Assembly (NCBI GenBank): GCA_036250195.1
Contig: JAVHZZ010000001.1
Coordinates: 380,849,907 to 380,913,906, forward strand
Length of the DNA: 64,000 nucleotides
Reading direction: 5' to 3'
From: Mixophyes australis
Taxonomy: Eukaryota; Chordata; Amphibia; Anura; Limnodynastidae
The position numbers and the translations under genes are program-made. The notes under the pieces were generated by a model. The model was not told the DNA's origin. It was given only the letters and a program-made list of their open reading frames with translations, and ran no database searches. Shown here in pieces: positions 1 to 12,789 of the stretch; position 1 is the stretch's first letter, and each line of letters starts with the position of its first letter.

Positions 1-430
1 CCTGTATAAAAGCCTGCTTACCTGTACATTTACATAGCCACAGAACTGCTCTGTGACATATAATATCCTTATAATTTACTGTAGGGTTTACACTAACCCA
101 TATATATATGATGCTAAATAATATAGTCCTTAAACTTTGATAGAAACTGTCCCTGTATCAGTAATATATAATACATGACAACTTAGAAAAAACTCAAAAA
201 AGAGTGATGAAAGAATCTTTATTTTTTTCAACCTCTGATATCATATATATCAAAGATATTTTTACATATGACATGCGGATGGCAGTTTGTGTAAGCCATA
301 CACTTGCTCAGCTCTTTCAGCAAGCTCCTACTTTTCCTTATTCTGACAAATATAAAGTGTTTGCTAATTCTGAATACTGTTGGAAAACGTCAGAGCAGTG
401 CTGAGGATCGACTTCTAACTGAAAAACAAG
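1..430. other. AT-rich intergenic sequence, no gene seen
   Basis: A 66-codon open frame at 204-404 has no recognisable motif and no coding-like composition. Nothing else is supported before the LINE begins. Confidence 0.6.
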
Positions 431-439
431 GCTGTTTTA

Positions 440-3400
440 GGATCTACTGAAAAACTGGATCCCGTGCAATCCCCATTATCTGCTCACACTCCTCGCTCCA
501 CCCCAAACCATTCAATCCATCCCGCAATCCCGCCAACCTTATCCACAAATCTCCACTTCCCGCTCTTCCCTGACCTGGGCACTATGGAAAGCCAGATCTG
601 TTTGTAACAAACTTACATCCATCTATGGATTCCATGAGGAATTCTAAATTCAACCTCCTTGCCATTACAGAAACTTGGTTGACCTCCTTTGACACTATAT
701 TCCTTGCAGCTCTCTCCTATGGGGATTCTCCCTCAGTCACTCCCAGATCCGGAAACAAACAAGGTGGTGGAGTAGGCATTCTACTTTCTTCAAACTGTAC
801 CTTTCAAATCATGCCCTCTAAACCCGCCCTCTCATTCTCTTCCTTTGTAGTCCACACTATCCATCTATTTTATCTTCTTCACTTTTGTGTTGCTGTTATT
901 TATTGCCCCCCAGGTCCAGTTTCCCAATTCCTTGACAACTTTACGGCCTGGCTCATTTATTTCCTATCCTTGGACCTGCCTACTCTCATACTAGACGATT
1001 TCAACATTCTCATTAATATTCCCACTGTCTCTTCTGCCACTAAACTTCTTTCGCTTACTTCCTCCTTTGGTATCTCCCAATGGACATCATCTCCCACCCA
1101 TTGTGATGGGTACTCTCTTGACCTTGTCTTCTCCTGCTTCTGCTCCATCTCTAGCTTCTCCAATTTAGCTTTCCCACTCTCCGACCACAACCTCTTTTCC
1201 TTCAGCCTCTCCTTACCTCATGCCCTCCCCCCTGCACACAAATCCATATGTACATAATTTAACCTAGGTACTCTTAACCCAATCCACTTCTCATTTTCAT
1301 TAAAACAACTATTTTCTCCAATGACTGCACTGTCCTGTCCTAATCAGACTGTCTCTTTCTTTAACAAAACACTTGACAATGCCGCACCAGCTACTACATA
1401 TAGTCTCCAACGATCCAAACCCCAACCATGGCACACCAAACACACCCACCACCTGCAAAAGTGCTCCCACACTGAAGAGCACCACTGGAAGAAATCTCAA
1501 TCCTATCCCGATTTCCTTCACTACAAATTCATTCTTTCATCTTACAGCACTGCCCTTTGAATTGCCAAGGAAACTTTCTTCAAATCTTTAATATCCACCC
1601 AGTCTTCTAACCTAGGTCAGCTCTTGGTCACCTTCAATACACTTCTCTGTCCACCTGCACCTCCTTCCTCTTCCTCTCTCACAGTCCATGATTTTGCCAC
1701 CTATTTCAAAAATAAAATTGACTCCATTCAACAAGATATTTCCACATGCCAAATTCCACTAACTTCACACACTCTACACCTTTACCTACACTCTCATATC
1801 CACCCTTAATTTATTCACTCCAGTAACTGAAGATGAAATCTCTGCACTCCTCTCTTCATCTCACCCTACAACCTGTCCCCTCGACCCTATTCCGTCCCAA
1901 CTTCTCCGCTCCCTCTCCTACACTGCATGCCCACCTCTATCTCACCTCATCAACTTGTCTCTCTCCACTGGCACATTTCTATCTTCATTTAAACATGTGC
2001 TCAACTCATTAATTCTGAAGAAACCATCTCTCTATTCAGCCTCTCTCTCCAACTACTGCCCTATTTCTCTCCTCGAATTTGCCTCCAAACAGCTTAAGCG
2101 ATTAATGCACAAATGCCTGTCTCACTTTCTCTCCTCTCATTCCATTCTCTGCAATCAGGTTTCCACCCCAATATTCCACTGAAACTTCTCTCACAAAATT
2201 GATCAATGATCTACTTACTGTAAAGTCTAAGGGTCATTTCTCCATACTCATTTTCCTGAACCTCTCTGCTGCTTTTGACACTTTTGATCACCCTCTTCTC
2301 TTACACATCCTTCACTCCATTGACCGTCATGACAAAGTACTTTCCTGGTTCGCTCCCTACCTTTTGAACCTCTCCTTTAGTGGTCCTGTCTCTGGCACAA
2401 CCCCCCCTCCCCCACTACCACTTTTACGCTGATGACATACAAATCTATATCTCTTCCCCTGACCTCTTCCCTTCTATACTATCTCGTGTAACCAACTGTC
2501 TCTGCTAGCTCCACATGGATGTCCCAACGCTACCTAAAGATCAACATGACCAAAACAGAGCTTACTATCTTCCCTCCTACCAGTTTACCACCTGCCCTAA
2601 AATCTCCCTCACTATCAATAACACCACAATTCCCTCGGTCTCCCGAGCCCGCTGACTTGGTGTCACACTTGACTCCACCCTCTGCTTTATTCCTCACATC
2701 CAGACTCTCTACCGGTCCTGTCGATTCCCCCTTAAAACATAGCCAAAATGTGCCCTTTTCTTACTCAACATGCTGCCAAAACTCTTATCCATTCTCTCAT
2801 CATGTCTTATCTTGACTAATACAACCTCCTGCTATCTTACATTCCTTATACTTATATATCCACACTTCAATCCATCTTAAATGCTGCTGCTAGGCAGATC
2901 TTTCTCTCTCATCACTCCGCATCTGCTGCACCACTTTGCAAAACTGGTTCCCTGTATCCTTCAGAATCAAATTCAAAGTACTCACCCTTACCTGCAAAGC
3001 CCTAACAGCACTACCTCTGCATACATCTCAAATCTCATATCAAAATTCTCTCCCTTCTGCCCTCTTAGATCTACCTCTGACCTTCACCTTGTCTCTTCCC
3101 TCATAACCACCTCTCACTCCCGCCTACAAGATTCTCCCATGCTGCTCACCACTTATGGAATTCCCTACCACTCTCAATCAGACTTTCCACAAAATTCATA
3201 TCTTTAAATGCTCTTTGAAAGCCCTTCTCTTTTTTAAAGGTGACCTTATCCCCGATAACTCTATTCACACTAATGCACCCTCACAACTGTCCCAATCTCA
3301 ACTCTAAGCCTCTTGTTTCAGCTGTGCCCTCTTCCACTTAGAATGTAAGCTTTCTAATGAGCAGGGTACTTCATACCCTTTGTTTTCATGACTGCATCTA

Positions 3401-3491
3401 TTTTGTCTACCTTGTATTTCTCTGTTTTATGTATGTACTGTTTTCCCTACTGTACAACACTGTGGAGCACTGTGGCTCCTTCAAAATCTAC

Positions 3492-3528
<37 letters not shown>
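440..3528 (+). pseudogene. Decayed L2-like LINE, endonuclease plus reverse transcriptase
   Basis: Non-LTR retrotransposon relic that once encoded an apurinic-type endonuclease followed by a reverse transcriptase. Homology starts near 545 with an ALWKARSVCNKLTS segment. The endonuclease follows, with TETW at 667-678, a GGGVGILLS stretch, PPGP, and a degraded GDFN now reading DDFN. The linker is at about 1260-2100. The reverse transcriptase shows FDTFDH at 2274-2291 and the catalytic YADD at 2425-2436. The C-terminal portion runs to about 3210. Several frameshifts and stops split the frame, and the block between the FDTFDH and YADD motifs, including the usual [10 protein letters not shown], has been deleted. 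The 3' UTR has the typical 'aatgtaagctttctaatgag' block and ends in an (AAT)n tail. It is the same family as the better preserved minus-strand copy at 34.6-38.0 kb. L2-like is preferred over CR1 from the tail and motif wording. The 5' boundary is approximate. Confidence 0.85.
3492..3526. repeat. (AAT)n microsatellite at LINE 3' tail
   Basis: About twelve AAT units lie exactly where an L2-like LINE tail is expected, so this is probably the 3' terminal repeat of the element rather than an independent microsatellite. Confidence 0.85.
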
Positions 3529-3530
<2 letters not shown>

Positions 3531-3539
3531 GATATTAAT

Positions 3540-6290
3540 ATTTTCACTACTGTGGTCAGTTTAGGATATAGCTCATCCATGCAAGAAAGTGAAAAAGATA
3601 GTATACTTCACATCTGCTCACACACTATTTGAACAATACTTACAACTTCTCTGCTTCATTCCTGTCTTGCTGTAAATTGACCTCAGTCCTACATTACTTT
3701 ACAAAAATGATTATTATATTTATAGTTAGAATACTAAAATATTTAACTTCATTGTCAAACATTACTACTCATGTATTACTTATGTGTTATTAGGAATATT
3801 GCACCCTGTACTGTGAAATATAAGAATATAAGAAATTAACATTTAAATTACATTTAACCTGCTTAAAACACTCCTCAGCTTGTGCCCTTGTGCTTTTATA
3901 TGGTCACAAATCTCCTTTGTTACTTCTAATACCCTTATGTTTCATAATTGAGGGTGCACTATGCCATATATTTAAAGCTGGTCAGCAATTGCTATTCTGC
4001 CTTTGCTATATGTCTATATGGAAGTCCTGGTGGTGATATTTGGGTAGTTATGTGGTTTTAATGGATGTATAAATAATATATAGTAAAAGACAATAATTTA
4101 ACACACAAAAAAGTAATAATTGTGAAAAGCATCTCAGTCAGTTTAGTTACTTGTAAACATTTTTTTTTCAATATAACTGTGTCCAAACACTTTTTGTATA
4201 TCTGTTTTGTTTATAAAATAATAACAGTCAATATATAAACATCATGGTCATGTCTAATCGGTTAGTTGCATATTTATGTAAATACATTTGCAAGAATAAC
4301 TGCTTTTAGTATGTTTAAAATAGGCACAGTATAATTAAGAATAAGGATCGTGTATTAGAAAACTGCATATTGTGTCAAGTCTTTAAGGTAGCCATTAGTG
4401 GAACTAGAGCTATAATTAAGCAGCATCTGGTTCTCTGTATGTGGTGCTCTTGTCGGGTAATGGTCAATGGTTAGTGCTCTGCTTATGCTGTCTGAGAGAG
4501 TGTCACCAACTCCAACACAGAGAGAGGCGAAAACCCCAAACAAGTATTAACCAACCCAATAATTGGACACTTTTAAAGAAATGTTCTTTATCAGTAGAGT
4601 TAAGGAATACAATTGTGGAGGGATAAATGTACGGGCAATCACAGAGAATCAATTTATATAACAGTACTAAATTAACTCGTAAGTTATTTTAAAAAATTGT
4701 AAATATATAACTCTATGTATCCCTATATACGCATATAAAAACTGCTACATTTTCATACAAAGGCATCTATATACTACCTCTTTAACAATAAACTAATAAA
4801 TACACAGCAACTGCTTTTATTCAAACAAGTGCTTTGATCCAACTTTTTCCAAACTTCTTTCTGAATGGCCAATATAGAGGACCTGTTGGAGACTTGGAGA
4901 GGCGCTGAGATGGGTGTGCATCAGGTACAATGTCATGGTCTTCCCATAGAGATTATGAGGAGGTGGATGGGGATTAAGCTGTGTTTGCAGCCTGGGAGAA
5001 AGAGGAACAAGAAGCAGTGTCCCGGATCCAATTTTACTCACAGTGGCATATTGGGGGGTGCTGATTTGTAGCATGGGCATGAAGTATACCATTCAAGATA
5101 TTTTAAAGACACAGTTATTCAGAACATTATATGTACATATATCTTAAGTTTCATTATTCTCATTTAATCTGTTCTTCATGACAAATAGAAATATTACTAT
5201 AGAATCAATATGGTTATAAAGTTTTATACATTCTTTATTAACTATAAGTTATCACTGATATCTGATATCTATTGCTGTTTCTTGGAGAACAAATACATTT
5301 TTTTTGACTAAAAAAAAGAAGATATTTTAAAGGTATAACATTCTGTTTATCTTGTGACTGATTGTAAAGTTCTAAACAGTTAAACGTTTTTTGAGTGGGT
5401 TTGAGGCTATTTGAAATTTGCAAATCTGTTAGACTTTCATTATCATACATTCAAAGTTCATTGAGTATGTTAAACATACTTAAAACATGTTTGTCAAATG
5501 TCAAACATACGTGTAAGATGCTCTTCAAACCTCATACATGGTTTATGTTCAATACTAATTTGTACTGTATGCACAGGGAATGTAAGAGTCTAGAAAATCA
5601 ATAACTTCTTTTACTTTCTTCACATAACCTTCAATTTTGCATGCATAATATTTGTCTACTATTATTCCTTTAGCAAGAACTCATACCTAGTCATATATAT
5701 AAATATAATATAAATAGTAAAATAATATAAACACCACCGCTACTCTTTCATGAGAACAGAGTTAGCATATTGCATTGTGAATAATGTTTCCTCTACTCAT
5801 GAAATGATGAATCCACCTACTGATACTGTGAAAATAGAGAAATGAATGAGATACATTTTTCTATTCTGGTAGATGTGCTCAATTGCTTTTAGTTGCATAC
5901 ACAGTTAATGATTCATCGTAATTGCTTTTCTGAAAATAAAACAGTTTTGTTATTAGTAACAATAAACTCCAATGCGCTCGTTCCCATGAACACGTTATTT
6001 TGTGGGGCTTTAGAATCCATATAGAAAGGGCAAAATGGAAATGCGTGCTTGTGATATACTGAATATAGATGAATATATGTATAATATTTAATACTGTAAA
6101 TTCTTTGGATAATCCTTTATCTCTGCATGAAATCCTTCTATGTAAATAAAATTACTCTGAAGCTCTCAAAACAGGAGAGTGGGTTTGGAGATGATCTCCT
6201 ATCCCATTTTGTTATGAGATGTTACCTGTTCCAGAGCAAACAATTATAATAATGAGCATGCATTAGATTTTGGTGACCTGATCACTCAAT
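3540..6290. other. AT-rich non-coding stretch, nothing recognised
   Basis: No open frame here has recognisable motifs. Slightly GC-richer patches at about 4430-4560 and 4860-5080 could be old repeat fragments, but I could not assign them. Confidence 0.5.
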
Positions 6291-6294
6291 GCTT

Positions 6295-6628
6295 CCTCCT
6301 CCTCCTCCTCATTTATTTTTATAGCACTACTAGTTCCGGAGTGCTGTACAGAGAATATTTGTTATTCACATCAGTCCCTGCACCATTGGAGCTTACAGTC
6401 TAAATTCCCTAACACACACACTAAGGTTAATTTTGTCAGCGCTGAATTACCTACTTATATGTTTTTGGAGAGTGGGAGGAAACTGAAACACTTGAATGAA
6501 ACCCATGCAAACATGGAGAGAATACACAAACTTCACATACATAAAACCTGGTCAGCAATAAAACTCATGCCCCCGTGCTGTGAAGCAGAAGTGCTAACCA
6601 CTGAGTCACCATGCTTCCTTAATATTTA
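6295..6628 (-). mobile_element. tRNA-derived SINE, diverged copy in reverse orientation
   Basis: Reverse-complement copy of the SINE at 6871-7180. Read on the minus strand it has the tRNA-like head (a diverged A-box with 'cagtggttagcacttc'), then the block for 'tccaaaaacat', then the LINE-like tail with 'agactgtaagctcc' and a final 'tttata'. It ends at a short (CCT)n run at 6297-6310, probably its terminal simple repeat. It is more diverged than the neighbouring copy. Confidence 0.8.
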
Positions 6629-6870
6629 CTGCACCAGATGCTTATAAAATCAAAATGGAGCAGAACTTCCTTAGTGGAGGAAGCTTAAGGTATTTCAGTT
6701 TAGCGTAATTTATTTTACTGTAATTTGGAAAGTTCTGTTAAATACTCTTTAATGAATTTTAGAAAACACAGTTAAATGTAAAAAAAATCAGTGATCAAAA
6801 GCCAAAGAAAATAAAATAAAACCTACATACAATTTAGTACTTTATAATTAAGTCAACACTTGAGAGATGT

Positions 6871-7180
6871 GGGCAGCACGGTGGCATAGTGGTTAGCACT
6901 TCTGATTTACAGCACTGGGGTCATGAGTTCAATTCCCGACCATGGCCTTATCTGTGTGGAGTTTGTATGTTCTCCCCGTTTTTGCGTGGGTTTCCTCCGG
7001 GTTCTCCGGTTTCCTCCCACACTCCAAAAACATACTAGTAGGTTACTTGGCTGCTAACAAATTGACCCTAGTCTGTGTGTGTGTGTTAGAGAATTGAGAC
7101 TGTAAGCCCCAATGGGGCAGGGACTGATGTGAATGAGTTCTCTGTACAGCGCTGCAGAATTAGTGGCGCTATATAAATAG
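6871..7180 (+). mobile_element. tRNA-derived SINE with LINE-like 3' tail
   Basis: The head is tRNA-like: A-box TGGCATAGTGG at 6882-6892 and B-box GAGTTCAATTCC at 6925-6936. The body includes 'gtttcctcccacactcc'. The last 100 bases ('actgtaagcccc', then 'agcgctgcagaat' and 'ggcgctatataaat') match the 3' end of the L2-like LINE in this window, which suggests that the LINE machinery mobilises the SINE. No clear target duplication was found. Confidence 0.85.
6882..6936 (+). promoter_or_regulatory. Internal RNA polymerase III promoter (A and B boxes) of the SINE
   Basis: The two elements are 32 bases apart, as in tRNA genes. The A-box fits TRGYNNARNGG. The B-box differs from GGTTCGANTCC at the CpG position, a typical decay of CG to CA. 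Confidence 0.7.
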
Positions 7181-7207
7181 TTTAAGTCTGGACAGGTCAT
7201 TTAAACC

Positions 7208-8400
7208 TACAGTTGTGGACCAAAATATTGGTAGCCTTGCAGAGTTTTTATAATAATGCATAATTTCTTACTAAAAATAGTTGAAATTGAAAATATATTT
7301 GTTTGCAGTGAAATAAATCCTAAAAGACTCTAAAAAAGTATTAAGTCGTGGCTTATTCCAAACAGAAATGGGCCAGACAAAATTATTGGCACCCTTTAAA
7401 TGCAGTAGAGATGATTAAATAGGTGATCTCTAATTTCAAATAGGTGATTCTCCTTCACTTTGGAACTATACTCATCTGTGGTGAATAGACAGTGGCTGCA
7501 ATATATAAAAATCACTAATTACACAAGCTTAAATAAAGAAAATTACTAATTTTCCTGTTATGTGCCACGGTGTGCACTGCGGTTAGCATGGAAAAAAGAA
7601 AGAATGTCAGAGAATTGTTAGAGGAGGTCAGACAGAAGGTTATAGCCAGGATGTGTCTGCAAGAGAAAACTTTATTAAAGATTACAACACTGGATTGTTT
7701 GAATGGTGGAGAAAGCACATTCATCAACTGACTTTCAGACACCAGGCCAACTCAATGAAAGGTAGTTATATTTTAGGAGGTCCTTGAGCATATCACTACT
7801 GAAAGAGATATAAAAAACCCCATCTGGAGTTTACCGAAACACACTTGATAAAACCAAGAATGTCCTGTGAACATATGAGGCTAAATTATTGGTAAAGCAC
7901 ATCATCCCCATGTGTACAGAAAGCAAGATTAAGCTTTCAAAGAAAAGAACATACAAACATGGAGGAAGTTCTGTGATTTTCAATGATATTTTGGAGTGTC
8001 TATGTTGCAACTTGCACTGGGTGCCTTGAACATGTGCATGGCATCATGGGATGTGGAAACTGCCAAGCTTTTTTGTAATGCTATGTTGAAACCAGTGTCA
8101 GAAATCTCAGTCTGCATCGAAGGTCATGGATCTTCCAGCACTCTTCAAAAAGCATCCAAAAATATTTCAAAAGAAGATGCTGGACTGTTCAGAAGTGGCC
8201 AACAATTAGACCAAATCTAAATCCCATAGAAATCCCAAATCCCATAGAACACCTGTGGAGAGATGTGAAAACAGCAGTTGGGAGAAGGCACCCTTCAGAT
8301 CTGTGAGAACTTCAGCAGTTTGCACAAGAAAAGTAGACCAAAATGATTATAGGAAGCAGTCGATTGCGATTATTTTGACCAAAGGCTGTGTTAACAATTA
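7208..8400 (+). pseudogene. Dead Tc1/mariner-like transposon and transposase relic
   Basis: The left terminal repeat begins 'tacagttgtggaccaaaat' at 7208, the form seen at Tc1-like ends. A decayed transposase frame follows. Near 7588 it reads like the N-terminal helix-turn-helix region (RELLEEVRQKV). A middle part is at about 7770-8220. The C-terminal catalytic neighbourhood PNLNPIE is at 8211-8231, followed by EHLWRDVK-like wording. Many frameshifts and stops are present, and an 18-base local duplication ('aatcccatagaa' twice) has occurred at 8219-8250. The 3' terminal repeat could not be found, so the right end is probably truncated near 8400. It lies about 28 bases after the SINE. Confidence 0.8.
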
Positions 8401-8867
8401 ATAAAGACTATATAGATTTGCTATATTAATTCATTATACTCTATAATGTTGAATTGCAACACCGTATTGGAGAGTGCTGTGAATATTTTTACTAACTTGG
8501 TTACTATAATCTTATTAGATTTTTTAGCTTTGTGTTATAGTATTATATATTTGTACAATTTCATGCAACATAATTTGGTTAACCACTTGGAATCATTAAG
8601 TATGTAGTAGAAGTTTTGGCAGTTAATCTGAATACATTTCTAATACGTAGCTTGTTATATCTTTGTAGTATTGTCTGTAACTTTGTTTATTTTTTAGAAT
8701 TAGTAGTAGTTACTTGTTTATAACTTCTGTTTTATGTCTTTTTAGCAATGTGATTAATTGAGTGATTCATTAGATTACTTATAGAGAATGCAATGGGACA
8801 TAGATAAAATACATGCAAGGTAGTCAGAATAACTGTCAGCATTTAAAGGGTAGTAAGGGTCCTGCTC

Positions 8868-9240
8868 AGGAGAGAGCTTACAATCTAATGGGAAAAGGGC
8901 ATAGCTAAGGCAAGATGAGCGAGTGGTGTTTGGGACAGCTGTAAGGGTGAGTAGTAAAGATGGAAATAGAGTATGCTCTAATAAAGAGATGAGTTTTGAG
9001 AGAATATTTAAAGATTTGATGCCTGCGAGAGAGTCAGATCTGGAATTCCATAAGTGGGTAGTGACATAGATCTTGGAGGTGGAAGTGGGTATCAGAGAGG
9101 ATAGTATGAGTATGAGTGAGAGTATTTCAAGTTAAGATTTGAGATTTATAAAGGGGTATTGCTGTTGATGACTTTGTAGGTGAGGATGAGTATTTTAAAT
9201 TGAATTCTGGAGGAAATGGAAAGCTACTTCTAATAGATCT
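8868..9240 (-). mobile_element. L2-like LINE 3' fragment
   Basis: Reads as the reverse complement of the end of the L2-like LINE. 'gagagcttacaatctaatgg' matches the 3' UTR block, and 'gatctggaattccataagtg' matches the codons near the end of the reverse transcriptase C-terminal region. Compare 34770-35280. The extreme 3' tail is missing. Confidence 0.75.
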
Positions 9241-10240
9241 GGCATTGTGATCTACCATGGTGAGTGGCTGACTATCGCTTTTTTCTTTCATAGTCTTAGT
9301 TTGCTTAACCCTTCTAATATGATCAAGACGATATAAACATCATTTAAGTGAAACAAAGAAAATGCTTTAAACAGGGACTACTGCATTGGGGACTGAATTG
9401 AGCTTGGTAGAATTCATGGTGAGCATGATGATGCCATCTTTGTGCTGGGGGCATTTGCTGATTCCTGCTGGAGCCAAATGTAAGACAGTTTCCACAGGAT
9501 AGCCCCAAGCCTATTTCTGTGGGTCCTACTGGGATGTAAAACTATGAACCCTGGAGGTGGCGATGAATGCCACTCCAAGGGATCACTCCATGGGGAAAAA
9601 AAAAATACATTATAAATAAATAAATTAATATAGTTTAAAAAAGATACAAGGAGTACTAACATATTAAAAATGTCAACAAATAGATCTGAAGGGACATACA
9701 AACATACATATAGTCAGCATTGGTCTTTCTGAGATGTTATCCATAGTGTATCTTTGATCAGCTTTAGATCCCTCATAGTATAAATATCTGTTGTTTCCCA
9801 GCACAAGACACTATTGTCAATGTAGTCCAACATGTAAGTGATGAAGAACGTGCACTGCCACATTTCTAGGTGCACATTGAGATATATGGGCTCTTCAATG
9901 CCATGAATTATAATAGGAATCATCACCACAAAACACAGACTTACATTTAACAAGGCATTTCCTACATCTTACAAAAACACACTGCAAAACCAGGCTGCTT
10001 GATTAGGTCTATTAGGATAAACAGGTAGGCTCTTTATAGGCTGTGGGGATTTTTGATACAGGGAAGAAGTTTGAGATCCTGTTGCAATTTCTGATGTGTC
10101 TTTAGTTACTTTGCTGCTGTAGGATGGTGACTTGAACACTGATCCCTGTTTTTCAGGCAGGCCCACACTTTGTGCAAGTCAGAAGCTTATAGCTAGCTAG
10201 GTGGACAAGTCTTCAATCTACAGCCTATTGTAGCTTATCA
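9241..10240. other. Non-coding stretch with unassigned segments
   Basis: A 79-codon and a 65-codon minus-strand open frame (9953-9714 and 10166-9969) have no recognised motif. The patch at 9380-9600 is GC-richer and may be an old repeat. Confidence 0.4.
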
Positions 10241-10244
10241 ATTA

Positions 10245-10490
10245 AATAATTTACTGTCCTTCGTACCTCCATTGACTTTAAACTGGGGCTGTTCAGACAG
10301 TCTTTTTTGCATACCTTGGTCCAGGATAAAGGAAGTCCATGTGCTTTGAGCCATCTTCAGATACTTGCCAACTATCTTTATATACCCATACAACAGGCAT
10401 TTTGCTGCCCCAAATCTTATTATAGGTCTTACCTTGCAGTAGCCTTCCCTTCACTGGCTTCATGTTCAGTTTTCTGGCCGGATATCCTTT
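10245..10490 (-). other. Possible exon-like coding segment, unrecognised
   Basis: Minus-strand frame within a 142-codon open frame (10721-10293). The part from about 10490 downwards reads like protein (KMPVVWVYKDSWQVSEDGSK, then PGPRYAKK) and has a pyrimidine-rich tract plus AG just upstream and a GAG|GTACG donor-like site near 10266 in a shifted frame. I do not recognise the family. It could be a decayed exon of a host gene or of a transposon. The upstream half of the open frame looks random. Confidence 0.2.
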
Positions 10491-10739
10491 GCAGATGAAA
10501 ACAGAATAAACCAGTTCCAAAGACAAAAGATTAGCTGACTGGCACAGGGAGAGGAGGGGGTAATCCACACACACAGTGATACATAATATTACAATTGCAG
10601 ACATGATACAAGATACATTACAGTACACAGTAACCATGCAACACAACATTATATGAAAAAGCAAAACCCCTCTGTGAGGAATAGGACCAAGGTGGCATGC
10701 ACAATGTCCTTTATAGTCCACACAATTGAAGCTCTTGGG

Positions 10740-12280
10740 TTTTAGAAAACTGCACCAACTTAGCAGAAGGAGGTCTCAGGTTGGTTTAAACTTAGCCTGA
10801 CACCCACATCACCCCACAAAACTCTTTAATATAGATTGTCTCTTAAAGTTTTATTTGTTGTATGCTTCACAAGTTGTGAAAACATTATTTTAATTTTTCT
10901 TCTTATGAATGTGAATAATGGGAACTTTTCCCTAAAGCTGACTACGGACACAGATAATCTGATATTACAGCCAATATTGCAGTGTGTGCCCCATAAATGG
11001 GCCTGATGCACATTTATAAACCAATTGACATGGACTGGACAGCTACTGGTCTGTGTGTAGTTATCACACTAACAGGCCCCAGTGTACTTATCACACTAAC
11101 AGGCCCCAGTGTAGTTATCACACTAACGGCGCCCCAATGGTGCTGGAAGTGATGTGGTGGCATGACCCATTCACCAGTTGTCAGGTACTCATCATATTTG
11201 CCCATCTACATGAGTATAATACAGAACAGCTATGCTTGCAGTTATGTTACAGATTGTCAATATATTATGCCAAAGACAGTTTTCCCTAACCTTTCAAACA
11301 ATCGATGTTACCATCTTAAACAATATCTCTGAACCTTGGTGCACAGCTATACCTGTGTGTAACCTGGTCTGCAGCCTTTACCTGCAGACTGTCAGCTGAA
11401 TAGCTGATTCCTTTCATAGAAGCCTGTCATAAACCACACCCTTTATTACATATACCTCCCCCTAGCGTCACTAAGTAGGGTGGCACAGACTTTGCAAGGA
11501 GCGTATCTTTGTGTAAGAGAGCTTCTGCGCTCTTTTTGTTCATCTGACTTTTTAAGGCTCGGGACAAGTAAGGTTATATTGCCTTTTTAAATGTCTGCGC
11601 AAACATGCCTTCCAGCATATTAACGGGATAATTATTTTCTCGACACTTGAGAACACTGTTCTGTAACAGCCTGTCCTAGCTCTCTTTCCACTCATAGCCC
11701 CTTAATTTTGCAAAAGGATGCTTATGAGGACTTTCCAATTGTGGTTGTACTGTGATATTGGGATAGGTTCTCTGGCACACTGCAAAAAACCTACAAAACC
11801 TCTTCATAGCTAGGTAGACTTCAGGTCAGTAAAACCTGTGCAAAACCTGTTTCCTTGTACTCCCTTCCCCTAAGCATCCACCACCCACCTGAGTGTGTGC
11901 TGCTCCCAAAACTAAGGATGCATGAACCTATGGCACTCATAGCTGTTCTACCTTTCACCACTTCACAGTAATCACTAAGAACAAAAAAATTTTTTTTTAT
12001 AAATATATAATAGTATACAACCTGCTGAGTTGACAGCTCTCCACATAATACCAACATTATTAACTACATTAAAGCTATGTTTTAGTCACATCATCTTTCT
12101 GGTCATGTGTAAAGTTTGGCACATACAGTACGGGATAGTCAGACCGGTTGATACCCTCACTAACAAGTGGGGCGGGCATGTGTGATGTCATCCGCCAACG
12201 CTGATTTCATCAGTACAGGTTTCTGTGAAAGTCCTGCGGTGACCATGAGGAAAACATTCCATTTTGGCTGCTTGAAAACA
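10740..12280. other. Unassigned stretch left of the gypsy-like element
   Basis: This may contain the lost pol portion of the minus-strand retroelement, since gag-protease order points this way, but no reverse transcriptase or integrase motif could be found. It holds one short tandem repeat, listed separately. Confidence 0.4.
11055..11136. repeat. 27-bp tandem repeat, three copies
   Basis: The unit 'ttatcacactaacaggcccc' plus 7 bases is repeated at 11055, 11082 and 11109 with one to three differences between copies. Confidence 0.85.
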
Positions 12281-12289
12281 TTGAGGTCC

Positions 12290-12780
12290 AGATGTTGGGG
12301 TGTTTAGGCAGATCCTTTAAGACAGAGCTTCTGAACCATGTATCATTTCCCGGAATGTCTGGCCGTATTAGCTCACCGAGGATCTCTTTAAACAGTCGGA
12401 GGTCTCACCCCAGAACAATCAGATACAGCAGCTTAGGCGCTATGGCAAACACGGCCTTCACGTTTTTTAATTTCAAACTAATGGCCAAAAGAGTCCCTTT
12501 TAATCTCCTGATTATCCCATGTATGCGGTGCACTTTAACTTTGGGCAACCTCTAGACCTTAGCTCCAGCCAGGACAGAGCTGAAACCAGCATAACGTCAC
12601 TCCCAGAGTCCACGACTGCCTGGACAACCTTATTGTTCTCCTACACAGTCAGTTTGATTGTAGGTGAACCACTGGCTGTGAAACTTCCTGGACAGCCACT
12701 TTGGAAGACAGGACCTGCTTGGGCAAGTCTACAGTCCATGAGTTTTTGAGGCTTAGTGGACCTGGCTTTATAGTGTCCAA
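12290..12780 (-). pseudogene. Retroelement zinc-knuckle relic and aspartic protease (gypsy-like)
   Basis: On the minus strand a degraded CCHC-type knuckle (LKLGHYKAR, with the final Cys lost) lies at about 12770-12740. About 40 codons further on comes VVDSGSDVMLVSALSWLEL at about 12620-12560. The DSGSD at 12610-12596 is the active-site signature of retropepsin-type proteases, where Asp is catalytic. Downstream there are stops and frameshifts, then a segment resembling the distal part of the protease (LLYLIVLG-like) near 12400. The order gag, knuckle, protease is that of LTR retroelements. No reverse transcriptase was seen. Ty3/gypsy-like is an inference. Confidence 0.6.
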
Positions 12781-12789
12781 GCTTCAACT

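Noticed and set aside
6882..6936. A functional tRNA gene
   Set aside because: A and B boxes are present but no cloverleaf can be formed downstream, and the sequence continues as a SINE.
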